Assembly (NCBI RefSeq): GCF_042453785.1
Contig: NC_091675.1
Span: 53,640,501-53,704,500, forward strand
From: Malus domestica
Lineage: Eukaryota; Streptophyta; Magnoliopsida; Rosales; Rosaceae
Direction: 5' to 3'
DNA: 64,000 nt
The position numbers and the translations under genes are program-made. Below, in pieces: positions 23,312-35,000 of this stretch (position 1 is its first letter; every line of letters begins with the position of its first letter). The notes beneath the pieces are model-generated. The model saw only the letters and a list, made by a program, of their open reading frames with translations. It ran no database searches and was not told the DNA's origin.

Positions 23312-23376
23312 ACAATCGGTTCAGAAATCCAACCATTTCGTAAAGTGGACACAGATCGACGGGGAAATAATGCAAC
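23312..23376 (-). pseudogene. Fragment of the RPC6 3' end
   Basis: On the minus strand this reads 'CIISPSICVHFTKWLDF' followed by a stop. It matches the C-terminus of the RPC6 gene 3.8 kb away (GIISPSTCVYFAKWLDF, stop), with similarity continuing a few bases past the stop ('acaatc.gttcaga'). No further RPC6 sequence is evident to either side, so this is a displaced fragment. Confidence 0.75.
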
Positions 23377-23678
23377 TATCTCTCCACCAAAGTTTTGGCA
23401 ACATAAGTATGCAAGATTAAGACATGAATGTAAGACTTTGGGTTCATACTTTCTTAATAGACATGAGAAACAATATTTTCAAAAGTTGACAACAAATAAA
23501 AAGTAAACATAGTACTAATCTGAGAACAATCCATCATCACGCGCATCCAATTGGCTATCAAAACCAATATCTTAAAAGATTAAAAAGAAATAAAAGTCAT
23601 CACATAAAAATAAAGAGTTATATGGACTACCAAGAGAACTAAGAACAGACCGTTTCTGTCCCTCGATCCATGATAAAA

Positions 23679-24857
23679 TCATTCTTTGAGCGGATTGAGC
23701 ACGTGACCAATGAACTGAACCGTTCCAGTAATTTCCTCACTGATCAAGAACAGGAATGGGTGATCAGCCACAAAGTGTATCCGTTTAATCGGTTTAAATG
23801 ACTCACCACAACAACGCAACTCGGCAAAAACAGAAACAGCTGCAGCTTTTGTGCCTTCTTCATCAACCTCAATGAAGGATTTATGAATTATATTGGCCTT
23901 GCGAAGAGGTGACTCCACCATCTCACTCAAATCACCATTCCCATTGAAAGGCAGAACCAGTCCTAAATCCTCCAGAATTTTGGAAGCTTTAAAGCCAGAG
24001 GTAAACTTAAACCTTGGGATTTTGAAGGCACCAACTTCGACTCTTGTTTTGGGGAGATAGCGATCTAAGAAACCAGGCTCGGAGCAAACTCTGTCGACCA
24101 AAGCTGGGAGCCCATCTCTTTCATTAGGAAGTAAAAAGTACATCGAAAACTGCCGCTCCTTGTCTTTTCCTGGTTCATACTCAAGCTTTGCGACCTTGAA
24201 GCTGTCAAAGGCTCTTACATACTGGTCCTCGTAGCTTCTGCACATGAACGGTGCCCGGACTTTAGTACCATTGAGAAGGTAAAAGTTATGCTTGAATGTC
24301 ATTGATGCATCAAACTGGTCGTTCCAAACTCCTTTGAAGTACAAGGCATTTGCAATTATAAGCTTGGAGTCTCTTTTAACCGTCCCAGGAAGAAGAACCT
24401 CAGTGATAAGGCCGTTCGTCTCCTTTTCAACCCATGAATTCACTTCAACTCTCGCTTTGTCAGGGTCAGTCTTGATACTGACTTGTTTAATCGCTGCCTT
24501 GTAAACAGTGTCCACAACCTCCCTGAAAGATGGTTTGATAGAGAGAGACTCCTCAACCCAGAGGGCATTGGCAAAGTTGAGACAAGGGCCGCCTCTAGCG
24601 GATCCGTCTGCTAAGACCAAAGTTACAAGATGGGCGGCGAGGGAGTTGAGTTGGTCGGAGGACTCGGACTTGAGGAAAGAGAGCTACTGGTCCTTAGTGA
24701 GACCCTTTGAACCGGCTGTTATCAAGAACAACACGACCTGGATGGACAACGGCGAGTACACAATGTTCTTCCCTTTGCCTTCAGTCATGAGAAGATGCTT
24801 GGTGATTTTGAGTGCGACATCGGTTAGGTTGCTGGTGGAATACTCTTTGGGATCCAT
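23679..24857 (-). pseudogene. Serpin (serpin-ZX-like), interrupted by an in-frame TAG
   Basis: The frame from the ATG at 24857 runs 392 residues, normal serpin length, but codon 58 is TAG (24686-24684). Upstream residues include 'NIVYSPLSIQVVLFLITAG', the conserved helix B region. Downstream come 'NFANALWVEESLSIKPSF', 'EKETNGLITEVL', 'LIIANALYFKGVWNDQF' and 'FVADHPFLFLISEE'. The reactive-centre hinge EEGTKAAA is followed by ELRCCGE, so P2-P1-P1' would be L-R-C, a bait for arginine-specific or papain/metacaspase-type proteases. An ATG at 24620 could give a protein lacking the first 79 residues and so the N-terminal helices. A probable 5'-UTR exon with a donor near 25472 and a TATA box lie upstream. 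It is either a recent null allele or a pseudogene. Confidence 0.88.
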
Positions 24858-25471
24858 ATCGATCGTTAACTTATGGGAGGAGGAGACACCAGCTGCAAGT
24901 AATTGGAGAGATTTAGATATAAATTGATCAAACCCTAAAACACACTCATGGCCGTATTGCCATGTATCCTTTAATAACTAGGCTTTTATACATCATACAT
25001 ACAATACACATGCACACACACATATAAATATGTATACACACATATTTATACATGAAGAAAACCGATTGAGAAATTGATAGAGATGTGGATAACTTATAAA
25101 ACCCTATTATATTTATCAAGTGATTAAAATATAGCAGATGTTTCATGGTACTTGGTTGGTTCCCCTTCATTCGTTGGTTTGCAATTCAAGAAACCCTACA
25201 TACCTCTTTATTTCTCAAGCACCTTTTTGTACCTTAATATTCTTCAATTAATTCGATCCAACGGCCGAAAGTTAAAAGGATGTGTGCGTAGCACACCCCA
25301 ACCTAAACGCCAAACCCTTTACTACGTACTTTGAATATGTAGTCAAATAGATAGAAACCCTAAACCCTCGAATCAATAGAAACCTAGATGTGCAGAAAAT
25401 TTGAAGAAGTACTTAGGCTACTGATATGAAAATTGAATAGAGATTAGGAGTAAATTTTTCGTTCCATACCT

Positions 25472-25586
25472 GAGTGCTTCTTCGTTCGTGGTGAAGACGA
25501 CGAGCTTCTCGGACGAATACGCTGAGTTTTTTAACACTGATGAAACACGCGAGTTGTTGTGGTACTATGGGTCCTCTATATATATT
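25472..25586 (-). promoter_or_regulatory. Probable serpin TATA box and 5'-UTR exon
   Basis: On the gene strand 'aatatatatagagga' (TATA, about 25576-25585) is followed by roughly 100 bases ending in 'gcactcag|gtatgg', a good splice donor. This suggests an untranslated first exon and an intron reaching to the serpin ATG at 24857. Confidence 0.45.
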
Positions 25587-27180
25587 CAGTTGAAAATATT
25601 GAGTTTAGGATTAATTAAGAATTCCTTCTCAAATTCAATTTAATAATCTCACAAACTCAAATACTTTTTCATAATTAGTATTTATAAGATAGAGCAATAC
25701 TAGGAAATAAATCAAATCAAATCTTTGTCCACAGAAAACCTAGATCAAATCAAATCAAATCAAATTAAATCTCTAAAATAATTTTCTTTATATTTCCCAA
25801 CACCCCTTCTCACAATATATAGGTCATTTTTCATGAATACCCAGGATTTCTACCTTTATGTTTACTCAGGATACGTCATTTTTCATGAACACCTAGGATT
25901 TCTACCTGTATGATTTTTCATGAATACCCAGGATTTCTACCCGTATGATCTATCACGTTGTAAGTAGACTTAAGCTTAGCCCAAGATTTCAAAATTATCG
26001 TCAGCTCACCTTAACTTCGTTATGTTTTCCATCCAAATAAGTTGTGTTCAAGGTTATTTTGGACTTTTTACCTCTTTTTCATATGTTTATTTTTTATTTT
26101 TTATACAAACATATATTACATTAAGGAATGAGAGAATAAGTTGGTTTCAGACTTTTGACCTTTGTTTCACAAGTTCTCTATGGTACGAACTTGAGAATTT
26201 TGGCTACTAAAAAAACATGTTGCGTTCGTTTTAAAAGCTTATGGTGAAGTACTAACACGAAGTTTAGCAAATTTTAATATTTGATAATTCAACGTGGTCA
26301 ATCATATCAATAAAAAAAAGAGTTGAAACGTCCGAACTCCGAAACAATCTTGAAGTGTAGTGGGGAGTTAAAATGTCTGAATAACCTTGAAAAGTAGTCG
26401 CGTGCAAGCAGGGGCTGATCCACAATGGGTCAAACCGGGCCATTTGACCCTGTGGAGCCAGAAATCTGGCTGGAGAGCGCTTTCAATGACCCTGTGGTTG
26501 TCTGGGTTTTAGTTGTTCGTGCCTACAAGGTGTTCAACGAAATGCTCAATGGCGCCATTTTGTTCACCAAACTCTTCTTACACTAAACTAATAAGAAGTC
26601 CGGTTTTATTAATGTTCTTTTCTCGTTCTCTCTTTCCTTTCTGTTTTTCTCTTTGTACAAACCGGTTGTTTCTACTTTCGCTCAACCCTTTAAATCTACA
26701 TAGGATTTCTAGCTATACGACTGCAATATATGAAAACGATGTGAATCGAACTGAATCAAACGCTTTGGTTTTGTTGTAACTTGGTTTGGTTACGGTTTTA
26801 CACTAAAACTTAACATACCCGGACCTCGTTCACCCCTACACACGATTAAGATATTGATCGATTTTGAGAACTCTTATTCCTGCAGAAGATTTTGAGAAAA
26901 CTGTATTATTCATATCGATCGACTTTGGTAATATAGCTCAACTGCTGAAACGTAAGTAGTGGTAGTAAAACATGAATTGCTTTCAGAAATTTGACAACCC
27001 AATGTAGCATTACCACAAGTAATCAAACAACCAAAAGATTTGCTACAAGTTATATTTAGGCAGGGAGGAAGAGAACCTGGAAAAATACAGCAGGAAGGTA
27101 TAAGTTGAGCGAAAAAGATATTACTTCGATTAGAATCCAACTTCATTTGAACCTAACAATTGTCTAGGTCAACAATCAGT
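25587..27180. other. Intergenic with a 36-bp tandem repeat
   Basis: Three imperfect copies built on 'catgaatacccaggatttc' lie at about 25831, 25882 and 25918. The rest is AT-rich. 'caggggctgatccac' near 26409 resembles a transposon end but has no partner that I could find. Short frames at 26513-26779 and 26910-27146 are not recognisable. Confidence 0.5.
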
Positions 27181-27876
27181 TCAGAAGTCCAACCATTTGG
27201 CGAAGTAGACACAGGTTGATGGGGAAATAATCCCATCCGGTGTACATTGACTTATCCGCGGACAAACTCCACATGGAATAGAAGCCATTGCGCCAACTTT
27301 GGTTTCTCCTCTAGTACCTCCCTTGCTTTTGCATTTATAGCAAACTTTTCCAATTTGAATCGAAGCAAACTCCCCCATCCCGGTGCTCTTCACCTCCATG
27401 ACTCGATTGTCCAAAACCAAATCCCTCACAATCTCCTCCGTTTGCTGTTTTGTAAACTCGGTCTTGAATATTTTAGTCTTTCTGATTGCGTCTGCAATTC
27501 CCTCCAACGTCGCAACCTTCTGCTGATATATCATCTTCGCAAACTGATCTTTTACAAGGTTTATATAATCTTTGTCGAGTTTCCCCTCCGAGTACCAAGC
27601 CCCACCGGTTAACTCCTTGGAGGGCTCAAATTCTGTAGCAATGTAATGCTTTCTCCCCTTGCTTTGGACATTTACAACCTCTTGTATCAGTTTCTTTGCT
27701 TGAAGTGTTTTTAAGGCTGCGTTAAACACCTTGTCAGGGAGGTTTGTCTCTTTCTTCATGTCTCGTGTCCAAATCCCCATATCTTGCTTGCCATGGATCA
27801 CATTGTATAGAATTCGCTCGTTCTGGCTCAAAGAGTCCGCCGGGGAACTAGAGTCTGGCTGTTTCCGTTTGCTCAT
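27181..27876 (-). CDS. RPC6: DNA-directed RNA polymerase III subunit RPC6 (RPC34/POLR3F)
   Basis: A 231-residue single coding exon. The N-terminal half has two winged-helix segments (LSQNERILYNVIHGKQDMGI, then DMKKETNLPDKVFNAALKTL and KKLIQEV). The middle has 'RKHYIATEFEPSKELTGG' and 'GAWYSEGKLDKDYINLV'. The end is cysteine-rich with 'CGVCPRISQCTPDG', followed by 'ISPSTCVYFAKWLDF', the conserved RPC6 tail. The subunit belongs to the RPC3-RPC6-RPC7 subcomplex that opens promoters for tRNA and 5S transcription in the nucleus. I chose the ATG at 27876 because the longer open frame upstream is intronic: an acceptor ('ctcctcgacag') lies 12 bases before the ATG. A 5'-UTR donor lies near 28393. It is divergent from RPL30. 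Confidence 0.93.
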   Translation of the reverse strand: MSKRKQPDSSSPADSLSQNERILYNVIHGKQDMGIWTRDMKKETNLPDKVFNAALKTLQAKKLIQEVVNVQSKGRKHYIATEFEPSKELTGGAWYSEGKLDKDYINLVKDQFAKMIYQQKVATLEGIADAIRKTKIFKTEFTKQQTEEIVRDLVLDNRVMEVKSTGMGEFASIQIGKVCYKCKSKGGTRGETKVGAMASIPCGVCPRISQCTPDGIISPSTCVYFAKWLDF

Positions 27877-27994
27877 TGCTATGATCCTGTCGAGGAGAAA
27901 AAGAAACATCAGAAGAAACTTATCGACACTTGCATCACAAAGCCGAAGACCTGCCCGTTGCAGATTAACACTACTGGAAAAACTAACCAATGAA

Positions 27995-28150
27995 CAAGAT
28001 AAACTGGAATCGCTCCAGGGGCCTCACGCTCGTTCTTGGTTTCACCCAAAACTACTACGATTGCAAGATTATAAACTCGGAAACTTCAACTTATCAACTA
28101 TCTTAACAATTGAATTACAATGGTATACATAAACACTTAACCCTAATGGA
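27995..28150. repeat. Dispersed repeat fragment in the RPC6 5'-UTR intron
   Basis: Shares 'aactggaatcgctccagggg' and following context with 17200-17400 (YY1 intron). It is probably a piece of the same dispersed element. Confidence 0.4.
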
Positions 28151-28439
28151 AAATTGAAACCCTAAAACAAATAGAAACAGGAATAATCCTAATAAAACAC
28201 AAAAGAATCCTAACCCTCGTGAAATTTCAAGAAAAAAAAGGACATGGAAGAATTAAAAAAAAAAAACCCTAGAAATTTCAAATTTAACAACTTCTGCAAA
28301 ATCCACTTCCCAAATTTCAAACCAAATTAAACTCCTTCAAAATTTTGAAATTAGCCCAATATATATATACACACATATATAAATAAGCATACCTGTAAAG
28401 CTCTGTTCGGCTGAACTGAAGGAAGAAGCACGCAGAGAG

Positions 28440-28753
28440 TTGCAGAAGTTGCAAACCTTTAAACGACAAAACATAGCTTGCCGTTTGTGGGCTTTAGTAT
28501 CATCATTAGAATATGGGCCGGCCCAAACCGAAAAGCAAGTAAAAAAAACCCTAATAAAGTCACGTGATCTGCACGTGCGATACCTTCATCATCCCTGCTA
28601 TTTAATACTTAAACACCCTGAACGGACCATCCGCCTCCTTCTGAAACCTTCGCGCGGTTCTTCTGGGTGTCGGCCTCCGCGCGGTTCTTCTGGGTGTCGG
28701 CCTCCGCGCAGCTAGAGAGAGAGAGGGAGGAGAGGGAGAGGTTGCAATCGACA
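28440..28753. promoter_or_regulatory. Shared bidirectional promoter of RPC6 and RPL30
   Basis: Between the RPC6 5'-UTR and the RPL30 ATG lie inverted site II motifs (TGGGCC at 28514 and GGCCCA at 28520), a telo-box AAACCCTAA (28546-28554), two CACGTG cores (28561-28566 and 28572-28577) and a 'gctatttaata' TATA-like site near 28598. The site II plus telo-box pair is the known signature of plant ribosomal-protein promoters. A 27-bp unit ('cgcgcggttcttctgggtg' core) is repeated twice at about 28651-28705 in the RPL30 leader. Confidence 0.6.
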
Positions 28754-29944
28754 ATGGTGGCGCCAAAGAAGACGAAGAAGACCCATGAGAGCATCAACAC
28801 CAGGCTCGCTCTCGTCATGAAGAGCGGCAAATACACTCTTGGTTACAAAACCGTCATCGATTCCCTCCGCAGCTCCAAAGGCACCCGATTTCTTCCTCGT
28901 TTTGATTCTTTGGTTTTTGAATTCTAAGTACTGGGTTCGTTTCAAGTTTTTGTAATTGGGATTTGATTGTGTTGTTGTGGAAATTGTATTTGCAGGCAAG
29001 TTGATCATTATCTCCAACAATTGCCCGCCTCTTCGGAAGTCGGAAATTGAATACTACGCCATGCTTGCGAAGATTGGGGTTCACCATTACAACGGAAGTA
29101 AGTGGTTCTCTGTATAATTAATCTGGGTTTGCTTGCTTTAGGTAGATTTTTTCGTGAACTTATGATGTTACAAGTTTGTAGAATTGGCATGGATGTTTGG
29201 TTGGTGTCTTTGTTGTATACTTTGCTTTTCGCCTGATACATCGATGAAACAGAACTAATGTTATTGTTTATGAATGTTATGGGCTTGGATGTTGTGGAAT
29301 TTATCAATACCTTGTTGGGTCGTTTTCTTAGCATCATCTACGACAATTTACAAATTCACGTAAAAAAAGTGGTTTAGTTAAACTAGAGAGTTTATCTCGC
29401 CTCGTTTGGTGGCTTGTGTTGGATAATTCACTGTATTTAATCCATTTCTTGCTTCAACATGGAGAACTAATGTTGTATTTGCCCGTCGTGTTACACGCAT
29501 ATATCTCCATTTTGTTCACAAGTAGGAGTAATGCGAGACATTTTCCGTGTTGTTTTGTTATATTTTCTTTCTGCCGTGTTGTATCTCTTTGATGGTGGAA
29601 AGAATTTGAAATAATAAAGTTGATTATACTTGCTCTATTCATTTTCGTTTGGTAAAGTTTGTCAACTAGTATATAATTGAGTTTGCAATACTATTACCTT
29701 TTCATTTGGTTGGTCATACTTGTTCTGTTTTCAGACAATGTTGAGCTCGGTACAGCCTGCGGCAAGTATTTCCGTGTTTCCTGCCTTAGCATCATCGATG
29801 CAGGTACTCAAAAGTAGTATTACCATTCTGCACGATTTGTTGCACAAACTACTGATATGATAACCAATTTGGCTGACTTGTCACATGTTATAATAATTTT
29901 CAGGTGATTCGGATATCATAAAGACTCTACCTGGTGATCATTGA
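28754..29944 (+). CDS. RPL30: 60S ribosomal protein L30 (eL30), four exons
   Basis: Exons 28754-28880, 28996-29097, 29735-29803 and 29904-29944 give 112 residues, the normal plant length. The protein starts [20 protein letters not shown], continues '[19 protein letters not shown]' and '[18 protein letters not shown]', and ends [10 protein letters not shown]. It is a component of the large ribosomal subunit, with the L7Ae/L30e RNA-binding fold. The first intron begins GC rather than GT (AAAG|GCACCC), because only that site gives the invariant SSKGKL. The other introns are GT-AG. It is divergent from RPC6. No frameshift is seen. Confidence 0.95.
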
Positions 29945-32500
29945 GGAACGCTGGATATCGCCCCCATTTTTGAAAGTACAATTGGGTTTGTAGGCTTGCT
30001 TTCATTGAAATACTCTGGTTTTCTATGAGGATGTATTTTTTTTTCAATTAGTACGAGGATACTTCCAATATATGAGGTTATCTTATCTTAGAAGTGACCT
30101 TCATGGTGTTATGAGAATCGTCTAAAGTTAAATTTTATTATGTTAGAGAAGTCCCATTCTGGGTTTTCTTTTCATCTGTTTTTTCGGTAATGCTCCCAGT
30201 TTACACCGTCTGTGCACACAGGGTTTCCAACCTTGATCTAGAATTGCTTACGTATATCTCAGTCTTCTCCTTAACTTGTCGTAGTAAACACCGGAAAGAT
30301 GGAATGTTGAATCTTAGTGTTATAACCTTGTTTATTTTATGGACTTTGCGTAAGCTTGGTTCCAATTTACCATTAGACTTCTGGCAACAATGGTGGATTC
30401 TGGTATGGTTTGGTTCTGGTTCTGTCGTTCGCCCTTCACTTCACAGCCTAGTCCATGTCATCAAAATGGCCATTGCTCGTGAGTCCGTTAGGCTTGCGAA
30501 AATTGTGCAATTGAGGGGATTTGTGTGAGGGAAGGAGACGATGACCATTTGATCGGACCCAAACATCATCTGTTTCAGATGCGAGAACGATCATGTTGCA
30601 TAAGCAAAAGCGCTGCTGACGGTGCTTGGTCCCCGAAGCAAAAACACTCCTGTCGTTGCCACAACCATGATGGAACTCGTATGGCATCAGAGACCGATAT
30701 CAGAGATCGACTCAACGAGGATTCTTTCATTTTTCCTGTTGAGGTTGTGTGTTGGTACCTGAGAAAAATGGAAGATGCAGAATGCCAGAGGACACGGAGG
30801 GTTTCAAGAGTCCTGAAACCAAAGGAAGTAAGTTTTGGGTTGGATTTTGTTAATATGACACCGATACATGAGAGATATGTTGATACGTATCGATATTTAA
30901 TACTAATACATCAATATAACATTGTTAATACGACATCTTTGCTCACGTCGCTCCGTGTATTTTAAGTGATCCGCTCGTACCGTAGAACTGTCGGCCAAGT
31001 CGCCTCTTGATCCTCAATGGTGTTTTGTTTTGATCTTGCTTTCGAGTGTTCGTCCACTTATGAATTAGCCATTTGGGCCTTTTCAGTGTTCGTTCAATCC
31101 TTAGAGTTTGCCTTAGTCTCTTCATGCGATGCGGATGTTACATCTCATGTCCTGCTTAGTTACAAGTTCACGTCACTAAATTCGTTTATTTGGCTTTTGT
31201 TGGGATTGCCCATGATGGCTCATTATACTTGCCATTAGACCCCTTCCTTTCGAACACCCTTAACTCATCGATTCATATTTTTGGTTGTCATATGCATTTT
31301 CTTGAAAAGGGTGAAAGCGATTTGACAACCACCATTAAGCGGCATTACCATTCTAACTAGACATGTTTAGACCATGTATTCATATGGGAGTTCTTGTGTT
31401 CAATTTTTTGTTTCAATTACGAAAATTAAACTCTAAACTTATCTTAATCATAACTCAATACTCTACTGTAAGTTCGACAAATCCAAGGACATAATTTTGA
31501 CGAAGTAATTCGTTGTCAAATATTTGGCACGACTTGTGAGACTGATCAATTTTAACACTTGAAGTAGGACATCCTTGAATGATTTGAGGGAGACATTATT
31601 ATTACATTTTGGTATTGTCACACACGCCAAACTGCATACTATTGAAGATGCTCTTCTAATACTGGTAAAACTCGAAATTAAAGGGGCCTCAGAAATTGAT
31701 GTTTCTGAAATCAAATTATGTGACGGATATGTTGTACAACTTACTCTACAATGTATTTTATCAATCCGATCGTCTGCTTTTTAGGTTTTTCTTAGAGAAT
31801 TGTTATTAGTACTTTAAAAATCTCATTTTACACTCTTTACTAGTGTGTTTTTCTTTCTAATTATAGAAAGTTTGGAGTGCAAAATGAAATTTTTAGAGTG
31901 TCAATAACAATTTCTTTTTTTTAAGGCTTACTTAAATCGAAACCATATGATAGTTGGATTAAATGGTTTTGAATTTCTCTAATTTTTTGCAATGAGGCTC
32001 TATCAATGATGGATTGAAATTTAAACAGTTCGGCTCGTTAAAGAAATTTATGAAGTTAGCACAACAAGGTTTTCATCGGGACTCCCTGTGTGTGTATATA
32101 TTATTTACATATATAAAGACGCAGGTCCTGCACTGCACTAGAGACTGGAGAAGTAGAGAGTAGAGCCCACCCACAGCGTACCATGTACCGGGTATTTAGA
32201 TGCTATGCATGTGGAGCCCTATCAATGACGAGAAATGCTATCCCGGCCCACTTGTAGACATAACTTTTACTTGTTCCTTCAGGTGGCGAAGAGCCGACAC
32301 CGAGGTGCCAAACCTTCCTGTCGATGGGGACAAATGAAAGATTCTAGCTATGGTGCATGGTAGAAAACGTACCTGTAAATATCGGGATTGCTATGGATCC
32401 ATCTAAAATAAACAAGCAGTTAATGCTTGTAAGCTTAGTGTCGAGTTTAAAGAAATATGAAAAACACGGTTCGAGAGATATTTCATTATTTGGTACGACA
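29945..32500. other. Intergenic, no recognised gene
   Basis: Open frames at 30190-30528, 30525-30965 and 31575-31784 are the longest, but none shows a motif I recognise and the first two overlap antisense frames. The part 30440-30830 is less AT-rich than its surroundings and could be an exon relic. Confidence 0.4.
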
Positions 32501-32549
32501 TTAGCATTACTTAAAATTGTACAAAATTTTGGACCTCAACACTTGGCTC

Positions 32550-32800
32550 TACCACAACTCCCATTAGAAGCTGTTAGTCTTCGAGATGCTCTCAATTTTG
32601 CAATCCTACGAAGCATCAAGCATATCTCATGTTCAAGTGAAAGGAGATTCTAAACTTGTCGCTGATGCGATCCTTGGTTGATTCTCAGTCCCGTAAAAAG
32701 TGCGTACTATTATTAAGGATATACGCTTCTTAGTATGACATTTTGATTCTATACCATGAAGTCACATTTTTGCGGAGGTTATTTTCTAAGCAACTATCCT
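32550..32800 (+). pseudogene. RNase H-like (RVT_3) fragment of a non-LTR element
   Basis: Read with frame changes, the plus strand gives 'LEAVSLRDALNFAILR', then 'VKGDSKLVADAILG' and 'VRTIIKDIRFL', the pattern of the plant RNase H-like domain (EA..LRDAL...EGDSK.V.DAI). Stops and frameshifts make it non-functional. Confidence 0.6.
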
Positions 32801-33985
32801 CTTAGTTTGTGATGGTGAAAATTGTTCTAGAAATTTTAGCCTGTAGTTCTATTTTTTCAGAGCTAAACAACGCCATTTTCATATTATATACCAAGAAGTA
32901 TTTTGATTTTCTTATCTTCATGGTGTTGGAGAATATGATCCTATATCAGATAAATGACAAAAAATAATATACAACTAGCACACAACAAATTTCGCCCCTA
33001 ATATCACCTAAGCCTTTTGTAATAAAGTCGACACTAATTATAGGTGGTTAAGAGCATTCCAATGGAAACTCTAAATGGAGTCCCTACAATCGTACGTATA
33101 GTATCTAAATATAGGGACAAAAGGCTTCCAATGGGTCAGAATAGAAGTCGCCAAAGTATCTCAATATATAGTGACTCACCCGATACCTCAAAGAAATCCT
33201 CAAATGTGAGGACTGTATATAAGGACTCAAAAAGTGAACCAACTGTTACCTATGTGGAAGGCATCTTTTTGGATTTTTTCTCTTTTTGGGAATGCTACAC
33301 AACAACTTCTCTTTTTGGTTTTTTTTTTCTTCCAACGTTAGAGATAGGTGTTTTTCGTTTTCATCAATGGTCCCAATACTCCAACGAAATGAACAACGTT
33401 TTTTTTTAATATTTTAGTCCTTACATTTATGTATTATGCTATAAGGACCTCCCATTGCTGACAATATTCCTTTAGGAACCCGAATATTCCCTTAAAAGTC
33501 TCAAAATGATCCTCAAAGTTAGTGATGATAGTTGCTAAATAAAGACTCTCATTGTAGATGTTTTAAGTTAAGACAATCGATAATGTTAGTGGACCATATT
33601 GAACCTAAAATGTTATCAACTTTGACTTGAATTTGAGTAAAGGGAAATGCTAATGAGATTCTTTATAAACTCTATATCACCTTATATTTTGAGCACAATA
33701 TTTTATATTGTTGACATAATATTAATGTTAAAGTATGATGTGACACAGAGTAATAAAGGATCACAGTTTTTAACCTCTTACTTTATCGGGCAAGAAAGTA
33801 AATGAGTAAAGGGATAAATGTTAAAAGGAGAAAGTAAAAGGGAACAGAAAGAAATGAAGATCAGCACTGAAAAAACATTTAATGATGGGATATTACGGTA
33901 AATTTAGGCTGACAGCCGTGCACAAAATCTGAAAAAACAGACCAATAATCAACGGCTTTAATCGGTAAGTCGTCATCCTCCCATG
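32801..33985. other. Intergenic, no recognised gene
   Basis: AT-rich. The frame at 33044-33409 is phenylalanine-rich with no known motif. No RNA gene is seen. Confidence 0.4.
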
Positions 33986-33994
33986 TGGGTGGTC

Positions 33995-34230
33995 TGGCAT
34001 CTGCTTGTGAGATCTGGCTTCTCTGCCCTCCTAATTCTCATAGCCTATTCCCTCTTATTTGTGCTGTTACAATTAAGTCACATCAATATTTTATATCATT
34101 ATTATTTTTTGTCTTATTATTTCTATAAAAAAATCAATATAAAATGTTGAAATCGCTTAACCGTGACCGCACAAAATAGAAGATGATGAGATTGTATGAA
34201 ACTGGAAGGGCAGAGAAGCCGGTCCCTGCC
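33995..34230. mobile_element. MITE, second member of the 229-bp family
   Basis: Left end 'ctggcttctctgccctcc' pairs with the right end 'gggcagagaagccggtc'. The core 'gtcttattatttctataaaa' and 'aatcaatataaaatgttga' is shared with 7949-8177, though the terminal repeats differ in sequence. It is therefore a subfamily. Confidence 0.65.
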
Positions 34231-34328
34231 TGTGAGCTGTGACAACACCATTTTTGGAATTTGATGTAATTAATTTGGAAATTTAATTAAATTGGTTAGT
34301 TGGAAGATTTGGAATTGGGATTTAAGTG

Positions 34329-34329
<1 letters not shown>

Positions 34330-34377
<48 letters not shown>

Positions 34378-34380
34378 ATA
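34330..34380. repeat. (TAA)n microsatellite
   Basis: About fifteen consecutive ATA/TAA triplets followed by 'ataaataaataataag'. Confidence 0.95.
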
Positions 34381-34639
34381 AGAGGGTGCGATGCGTCTCC
34401 ATCGAGTACGGAGAACCAAACAAAGGAGTATAATGCAGCAACAGTAATTCCCCACTGTGACCACTGTTCTTTCCCCCCCACCTCACAAGCGCTGCAGTGA
34501 AATTAAATCGGATGAGATTTAAATAACTAAATCACTACTTTACGAGAAATTTTTTATTAGGTCTGCCTCATGCGACAACAAATTCTAAATCGAATGAGAT
34601 TTACAAGAAGTGAGTTCCAACCCCTCGAATATGTTGTCG

Positions 34640-35000
34640 AATAAAATAACTATAAATATGTTATAAAGCATCATGAGGAGGAACTTCTTCTCATCCGTTG
34701 GGGATCAGCCAAGTTAATTCTTGGTGAAAAAAATACTGTTTGACTACTCAAGAATGAGGGAGAATTCCTCTTCAAAATGCTTCGTGGCAAATAGATAGAT
34801 AGTTCGTATTACTTTTACCGATTCTAACCATAAGTTTTTATATAGTTTGAAAACTAATGGTTCTCATATTTTATCAATATTTTAACAAATATGATCTTTA
34901 CATGGTGATTTATAAATGCTTCAGTGAATCAACAACAAAGTGTATTGAGAAGGAATTCCTTCATAATTTTGTCGAGTCAGGTATTTGCAAATCTCTTTCA
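34640..35000 (+). repeat. Dispersed repeat, inverted relative to the copy near 38 kb
   Basis: 'gccaagttaattcttggtg', 'tgagggagaattcctc' and 'gcttcgtgg' occur in this order. The reverse complement of 38095-38200 has 'gccaagttaattcatagtgg', 'atgagggagaattcctcatc' and 'tttcgtgacc'. No coding content. Confidence 0.6.

Noticed and set aside
27877-27990. Longer N-terminus for RPC6 from an upstream ATG
   Set aside because: A splice acceptor lies 12 bases before the chosen ATG and the upstream residues do not resemble the family.
28881-28926. Read-through end of RPL30 exon 1 as a short protein
   Set aside because: It would break the invariant L30 sequence, which continues exactly from exon 2 if the intron starts with GC.
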